From Ruania zhangjianzhongii (GTDB lineage Bacteria > Actinomycetota > Actinomycetes > Actinomycetales > Beutenbergiaceae): 64,000 nucleotides of DNA. The stretch lies in assembly GCF_008000995.1 (NCBI RefSeq), contig NZ_CP042828.1:3896882-3960881 (forward strand). The letters are read 5' to 3'. The notes below the pieces were generated by a model, which saw only the letters and a list, made by a program, of their open reading frames with translations, was not told the origin of the DNA and ran no database searches. Position numbers and translations under genes: made by a program. Below, one piece after another: positions 60,707 through 64,000 of this stretch (position 1 is its first letter; each line of letters begins with the position of its first letter).

Positions 60707-61581
60707 CTGCCCGGGTGGATGTGCGCAAGACCTACAAGCTGTTCGTCGGGGGTAAGTTTCCGCGCAGCGAGTCCGGGCGCACCTATGAGGTCACGACGGC
60801 GAAGGGCACCTTTGCCGCGAACGCCGCCTTGGCCTCGCGCAAGGATGCCCGGGACGCTGTTCGTGCTGCGCGGGCGGCTCAGTCCGGTTGGGCCGGGGCG
60901 ACGGCGTACAACCGCGGGCAGGTGCTCTACCGGGTCGCTGAGCTGCTCGAGGGCCGGCGTTCGCAGTTCGTGGCGGACGTGGCCGCCGGTGAGGGGGCGA
61001 GCGCGAAGAAGGCTGAGGAGCTGGTCTCGGCGGCAATCGACCGGTGGGTCTGGTACGCGGGCTGGACGGACAAGGTGGCGCAGGTGGCCGGGAACGCCAA
61101 CCCGGTGGCCGGGCCGTACTTCAACCTCTCGGTGCCGGAGCCGACCGGGGTGGTGGCGGTGCTCGCGCCGCAGCGATCCTCACTGTTGGGGCTGGTCTCG
61201 GCGCTGGCGCCGGTGCTGGTGACGGGGAACTCGGTGGTGCTGCTGTCGTCTGAGGACCGGCCGCTACCCGCGATCACGTTGGCTGAGGTGCTGGCCACCT
61301 CGGACGTGCCCGGCGGGGTGGTGAACGTGCTCACCGGCCACACCGCGGAGGTGGCCCCACACCTGGCCACGCATATGGACGTGAACGCGATCGACCTGAC
61401 CGGCGCGCTCGGCGCGGACAACATCACCTGGGGTGAGCTGGAGGCGGATGCGGCGGAGAACCTGAAGCGGGTGCGCCGCCCGGCCGGCGATGCCGAGGGC
61501 GACTGGTTCGATGCTCAGTCGCTGGAGCAGATCCTGGCGTTCACCGAGACGAAGACGGTCTGGCACCCGAAGGGAATGTGA
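60703..61581 (+). CDS. Short aldehyde dehydrogenase homologue without catalytic domain
   Basis: A 292-residue protein corresponding to the N-terminal, NAD-binding half of an aldehyde dehydrogenase (YKLFVGGKFPRSESGRTYEV; ARAAQSGWAGATAYNRGQVL; VTGNSVVLLSSEDRPLPAI; VPGGVVNVLTG). Where the catalytic Glu and Cys regions should follow it ends after a short unique tail. AGGAGG precedes the ATG. The frame is clean and codon use normal, so this looks like a maintained partner subunit rather than debris. It may stabilise or regulate the full-length enzyme encoded before it. Confidence 0.85.
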   Translation: MTARVDVRKTYKLFVGGKFPRSESGRTYEVTTAKGTFAANAALASRKDARDAVRAARAAQSGWAGATAYNRGQVLYRVAELLEGRRSQFVADVAAGEGASAKKAEELVSAAIDRWVWYAGWTDKVAQVAGNANPVAGPYFNLSVPEPTGVVAVLAPQRSSLLGLVSALAPVLVTGNSVVLLSSEDRPLPAITLAEVLATSDVPGGVVNVLTGHTAEVAPHLATHMDVNAIDLTGALGADNITWGELEADAAENLKRVRRPAGDAEGDWFDAQSLEQILAFTETKTVWHPKGM

Positions 61582-61590
61582 GCGCGGCCT

Positions 61591-61983
61591 TCAGCTGATC
61601 AGTTGGATGTCCACGTTTCCGACCGGCGCCCGCGCCAACCAAGCGTCGCAGGTGAGCAATGGCGCGCCGAGTCGATCCGCGAGCGCCACGTACTGGGCGT
61701 CCGAGGCACGGAGGGAGCCCCGGCGCGACCACGCGTCGTGGAGCAGGAGTTCACTGGGGAATCGCTCGCACTCCACTCGTGACCAGGCGTCCAGTGCACG
61801 CGTCGCTTCCACTCCGGTGACAGCACCTGCACGTTCCAGCCGAGCCAACGCGGAGAGGACCTCGGAGTCGACCAGACCCGGGGCCCAGACCTCGGTCCCG
61901 CTCATCGCGTCGAGCACGCGCGCTCCGCGATAGCCGGCCAGGACTGAGTCGACCCCAGCACTCGCATCGAGAACAATCCTCAC
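61591..61983 (-). CDS. vapC: PIN-domain ribonuclease toxin (VapC)
   Basis: A 130-residue PIN domain with the acidic set Asp6 (VLDASA), Glu41 (DSEVLSAL), Asp95 (RASDAQYVALA) and Asp113 (LLTCDAWLA). VapC toxins cleave tRNA or rRNA when not bound by their antitoxin. GTG start. The antitoxin gene lies directly upstream; after correcting one base there, the two would form a single continuous frame. Confidence 0.9.
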   Translation of the reverse strand: MRIVLDASAGVDSVLAGYRGARVLDAMSGTEVWAPGLVDSEVLSALARLERAGAVTGVEATRALDAWSRVECERFPSELLLHDAWSRRGSLRASDAQYVALADRLGAPLLTCDAWLARAPVGNVDIQLIS

Positions 61984-62008
61984 CGGTGCGGGAAAACGCT
62001 CGTCGGGG

Positions 62009-62236
62009 TCATACTCCTCGCGTGCTTCGTCCAGGGCGGCGACGACGTCGATCTCCCGTCGAGGCTCGTTGCTCCGTCGCTGTCTGGCGATCCAGTCCCT
62101 CGAGCGTTGGCTTGGCCAGGTCGCGTTGCAGCACCTTGGTGACGTAGTCCGACATGGTCATCCGTTCGCTTCGGGCACGCTCCTTCAGAGCCGCGTGCAG
62201 TTCGTTCGGGAGGTTGCGTACCTGAAGCATCTTCAC
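62009..62236 (-). CDS. vapB: FitA/VapB-type ribbon-helix-helix antitoxin, apparently frameshifted at its C-terminus
   Basis: The first ~48 residues are a typical FitA-like RHH domain (KMLQVRNLPNELHAALKERA; RMTMSDYVTKVLQRDL). After KPTLE the frame gives an Arg-rich, non-conserved tail ending at 62009. Deleting one G of a GGG (minus strand, 62099-62097) yields a coding-like continuation DWIARQRRSNEPRREID onward, VVAALDEAREEYDPDERF. So the annotated C-terminus, which neutralises the toxin, is probably wrong or lost. GTG 62236 start; ATG 62230 also possible. Confidence 0.8.
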   Translation of the reverse strand: MKMLQVRNLPNELHAALKERARSERMTMSDYVTKVLQRDLAKPTLEGLDRQTATEQRASTGDRRRRRPGRSTRGV

Positions 62237-62331
62237 TCGATCAGTGTTTCATGTGCAGCACATGTTCGCCATGCTGTGGATAACTGTGGAGCTCAGGTCG
62301 CGCTCACCCAACTCAGTCAACATTTACTACG

Positions 62332-62366
62332 CAAAGTGTCACCAAGATCGTGCCACTTTGTACACT
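62332..62366 (+). promoter_or_regulatory. AbiEi operator and -10 element
   Basis: CAAAGTGTCAC (62332-62342) and GTGCCACTTTG (62350-62360) are inverted arms with one mismatch and a 7-base spacer. TACACT (62361-62366) follows directly, and the AbiEi ATG comes six bases later. AbiEi antitoxins are known to bind inverted repeats at their own promoter, so this is the likely autoregulatory site of a leaderless operon. Confidence 0.68.
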
Positions 62367-62372
62367 AATTGG

Positions 62373-63005
62373 ATGTCCTCTATGAAGGCTGTCCGGATAA
62401 TCGGCCGAGCGCCGATGCAGACCGTCCGCGCACAAGCCCTGGAAGGAGCTTACGCTCGTCCACGCAAGGCCTTGGCCGATCTCGAACAGCGCGGCGTTGT
62501 GCACAAGCTCGCCTACGGCTATTACTGCCTCGTCCCGGCCAACATGAACCCAGACACCTGGCTTCCGGAGTTGGAGACGGCCGGCGCTGGAGTCGGAGCT
62601 GCCATCTGGGGCGACGGCGTGGCTGTTCTGATGGGGCAAAGCGCTGCCCGAGTTCACGGAGCACTGCCCCGCGCCACCGGAGAAGCCGTCGTGGCCGCGC
62701 CAACCGGACACCGGCTGATCCCGCTGGCCGACAGGCACGCAACGATTCGGTTCGTCACCCGCGACGTCGAAGTTCTGGAGGCAGTGAGGGTTCGTACCGA
62801 GCTCGGCAGAGCGCTGGCCACCACGCCAGCGCAGACCGTACTGGACCTGGCGCGCGACCCGAAGGCGGCTGACCAATCCGAGCGGATCGCCGTCATCAAA
62901 GCCCTGCTCGCGCAGACCAGCCTGGATGAGGTGGTGGAAGTCGCCGACACACAGGGCCGGACTAGGTCGGCATTGGAGCGCGTGCGGAAGTTAGCCGCCT
63001 CATGA
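62373..63005 (+). CDS. Type IV toxin-antitoxin AbiEi-family antitoxin
   Basis: A 210-residue protein with an N-terminal winged helix (GRAPMQTVRAQALEGAYARP...LADLEQRGVVHKLAYGYYCL) and a C-terminal domain of the AbiEi type. AbiEi represses the operon and counters AbiEii without direct binding. The ATG at 62373 is supported by the TACACT promoter; the open frame upstream is non-coding. The stop overlaps the AbiEii start (ATGA). GC content is visibly lower than in the core genes. Confidence 0.85.
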   Translation: MSSMKAVRIIGRAPMQTVRAQALEGAYARPRKALADLEQRGVVHKLAYGYYCLVPANMNPDTWLPELETAGAGVGAAIWGDGVAVLMGQSAARVHGALPRATGEAVVAAPTGHRLIPLADRHATIRFVTRDVEVLEAVRVRTELGRALATTPAQTVLDLARDPKAADQSERIAVIKALLAQTSLDEVVEVADTQGRTRSALERVRKLAAS

Positions 63006-63728
63006 GCGCACTGGACGAGGAGATGGACACGGTCGCTGCGGCGTTTGGAGTCTCCGCCGGTCAGGTCGCGCGCGATCGCTTGATCTCCCACACATTGGCA
63101 GCCATCTCTCGCGACGTGGGACTTGATGATCTGATCTTCTTTGGCGGGACGGCACTGTCGCGGACCCACCTTCAGGGTGTGCGCATGTCGGAAGACATCG
63201 ATCTGATCGCCACCGGTCATCGAGCCACCATCGCTGCCACCATCCAACGCGCCGTGCGAAGCCTGCGACGCACCCATGGAACCGCCACCTGGGAGCCACC
63301 GCTCACCGAGACCCGCGAGACCGAGCCATCGGTGCTACGCATCGACGGCGATCTATCGGTGCGGGTGCAACTGCTGAGCCAGGCTGGATATCCGCAATGG
63401 CCGACCGAAGTGCGGAGCATCATGCAGCGGTACTCGGACGCGCCGCCAGCCCGGCTTCGGGTGCTGACCGCGCCCGCTTTCGCGGCGGCCAAGCTGTCGG
63501 CTTGGCTCGATCGCCATGCCAGCCGAGACCTGTACGACCTCTATGCGATGGCTCGGTGCGATCTCATCACTCCTGAGTCCGTCAACCTCTTCACCCGTCA
63601 CGGCTCACTCACTCGGCTCCCGGGAGGCTGGGCCTGGTCTGAGCCGCCTAGCCTCGAACAGTGGAGGATCGATCTTGGGCATCAGCTGCGGCTGAAGCGA
63701 CCGCCGGTGGCTGATCGGCCGTCCGGCC
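63002..63728 (+). CDS. Type IV toxin AbiEii-family nucleotidyltransferase, no stop codon found
   Basis: From the ATG overlapping AbiEi, about 240 codons read as AbiEii. The nucleotidyltransferase signature is FFGGTALSRTHLQGVRMSEDIDL, with further conserved segments AAKLSAWLDRHASRDLYDLYAM and WAWSEPPSLEQW. AbiEii transfers nucleotides (reported GTP-dependent) to a cellular target and causes growth arrest, giving phage resistance. The frame does not stop where the family ends: it stays open antisense to the ABC ATPase gene up to base 64000. The end coordinate given is where coding evidence stops. The 3' end may have been lost at a recombination junction. Confidence 0.8.
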
Positions 63729-64000
63729 TCACCCGTGCAACCGCGCCAGGAACTCCCGGGTCCGCGGCTGCTGCGGGTCACCGAGCACCTGCTCCGGCGG
63801 CCCGGACTCCAGCACCTGGCCGCCGTCGAGGAAGCAGACCTGGTCGGCCACCCGGCGGGCGAAGCCCATCTCGTGGGTGGCGATCAGCATCGTCATCCCC
63901 TCATCGCGCAGGCCGGCGAGCAGGTCGAGCACCTCGCCGATCAGCTCCGGGTCCAGCGCCGAGGTCACCTCGTCCAGCAGCAGCAGCTCCGGGTCGTTCA
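63729..64000 (-). CDS. Amino-acid ABC transporter ATP-binding protein, C-terminal part
   Basis: The frame enters from the right edge with NDPELLLLDEVTSALDPE (Walker B and D-loop), continues with LIATHEMGFARRVADQVCFLDGGQ (H-loop) and ends LARLHG. These are features of GlnQ/ArtM-type polar amino-acid importers. The Walker A and start lie outside the window. Its stop is immediately beside the end of the AbiEii coding region. Confidence 0.88.
   Translation of the reverse strand, partial: NDPELLLLDEVTSALDPELIGEVLDLLAGLRDEGMTMLIATHEMGFARRVADQVCFLDGGQVLESGPPEQVLGDPQQPRTREFLARLHG

Noticed and set aside
1-64000. tRNA, rRNA, CRISPR arrays, complete insertion sequences or prophage
   Set aside because: No cloverleaf-like element, regularly spaced repeat array, transposase or phage structural gene was recognised on either strand by reading.

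Overview
High-GC (about 70 percent by eye) chromosomal DNA from an actinobacterium. The dense G/C third positions, whiB7, adnAB, mycoredoxin and several gene orders remembered from Mycobacterium tuberculosis (whiB7-uvrD2-mrx1-nudC-adnB-adnA; dapE-LOG-DUF3117; O-methyltransferase-sigE-rseA-htrA-tatB-mrp-DUF1003-mgtE-like; lpdA-purine phosphorylase-pmmB) all fit. The absence of mycobacterial lipid genes and the overall style suggest a Micrococcales-type organism, but the family cannot be fixed from the sequence.

Layout. 0-17.8 kb: stress and DNA repair core, with a WhiB7 resistance regulator behind a leader-peptide/attenuator 5' region, UvrD2 helicase, mycoredoxin, NudC, a phosphotransferase, a SoxR-controlled ABC exporter (frameshifted as read), a nitroreductase and the AdnAB double-strand-break resection motor-nuclease. 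18-29.8 kb: DEAD-box RNA helicase, MarC, PHP phosphoesterase, aminopeptidase P, membrane proteins, CBS-domain protein, Mrp, TatB and HtrA. 29.8-36 kb: ECF sigma factor with its zinc anti-sigma factor, O-methyltransferase, cardiolipin synthase, LOG protein and DapE.

36-48.8 kb is the accessory heart of the window: an inducible carbohydrate locus with a solute-binding lipoprotein, two ABC permeases, a cytoplasmic CE15-like esterase, a glucosamine-6-phosphate-deaminase-like enzyme and, inside the transporter operon, one secreted protein of about 2,378 residues. That protein combines an alkaline phosphatase, a PHP/CehA-like domain and a calcineurin-like phosphoesterase with three copies of a GLUG-type repeat module. 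Identical 14-bp LacI-type operators sit just downstream of the -10 elements of the binding-protein and deaminase promoters. No LacI gene lies in the window, so the regulator acts in trans. I infer that the locus dephosphorylates and imports a phosphorylated, possibly uronate- or amino-sugar-containing glycan.

48.9-61.6 kb: housekeeping genes (quinone-reductase-type flavoprotein, purine nucleoside phosphorylase, phosphopentomutase-type enzyme, MscS, threonine deaminase, CYTH protein, DeoC and two aldehyde dehydrogenases). PNP, the mutase, DeoC and ALDH together could salvage nucleosides. Around deoC-ALDH lie three toxin-antitoxin-like modules (56.2-58.2 and 61.6-63.7 kb): a winged-HTH/nucleotidyltransferase pair whose toxin is broken by an exact 16-bp tandem duplication, a VapBC pair with an apparent one-base shift in the antitoxin, and an AbiEi/AbiEii pair whose toxin frame has no stop before the window ends. 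An amino-acid ABC ATPase is cut off at the right edge.

No rRNA, tRNA, CRISPR array or complete insertion sequence was seen. No gene-free stretch exceeds about 300 bases. The largest intergenic spaces (the whiB7 leader, 36.8-37.05 kb and 48.7-48.9 kb) hold the regulatory elements listed.
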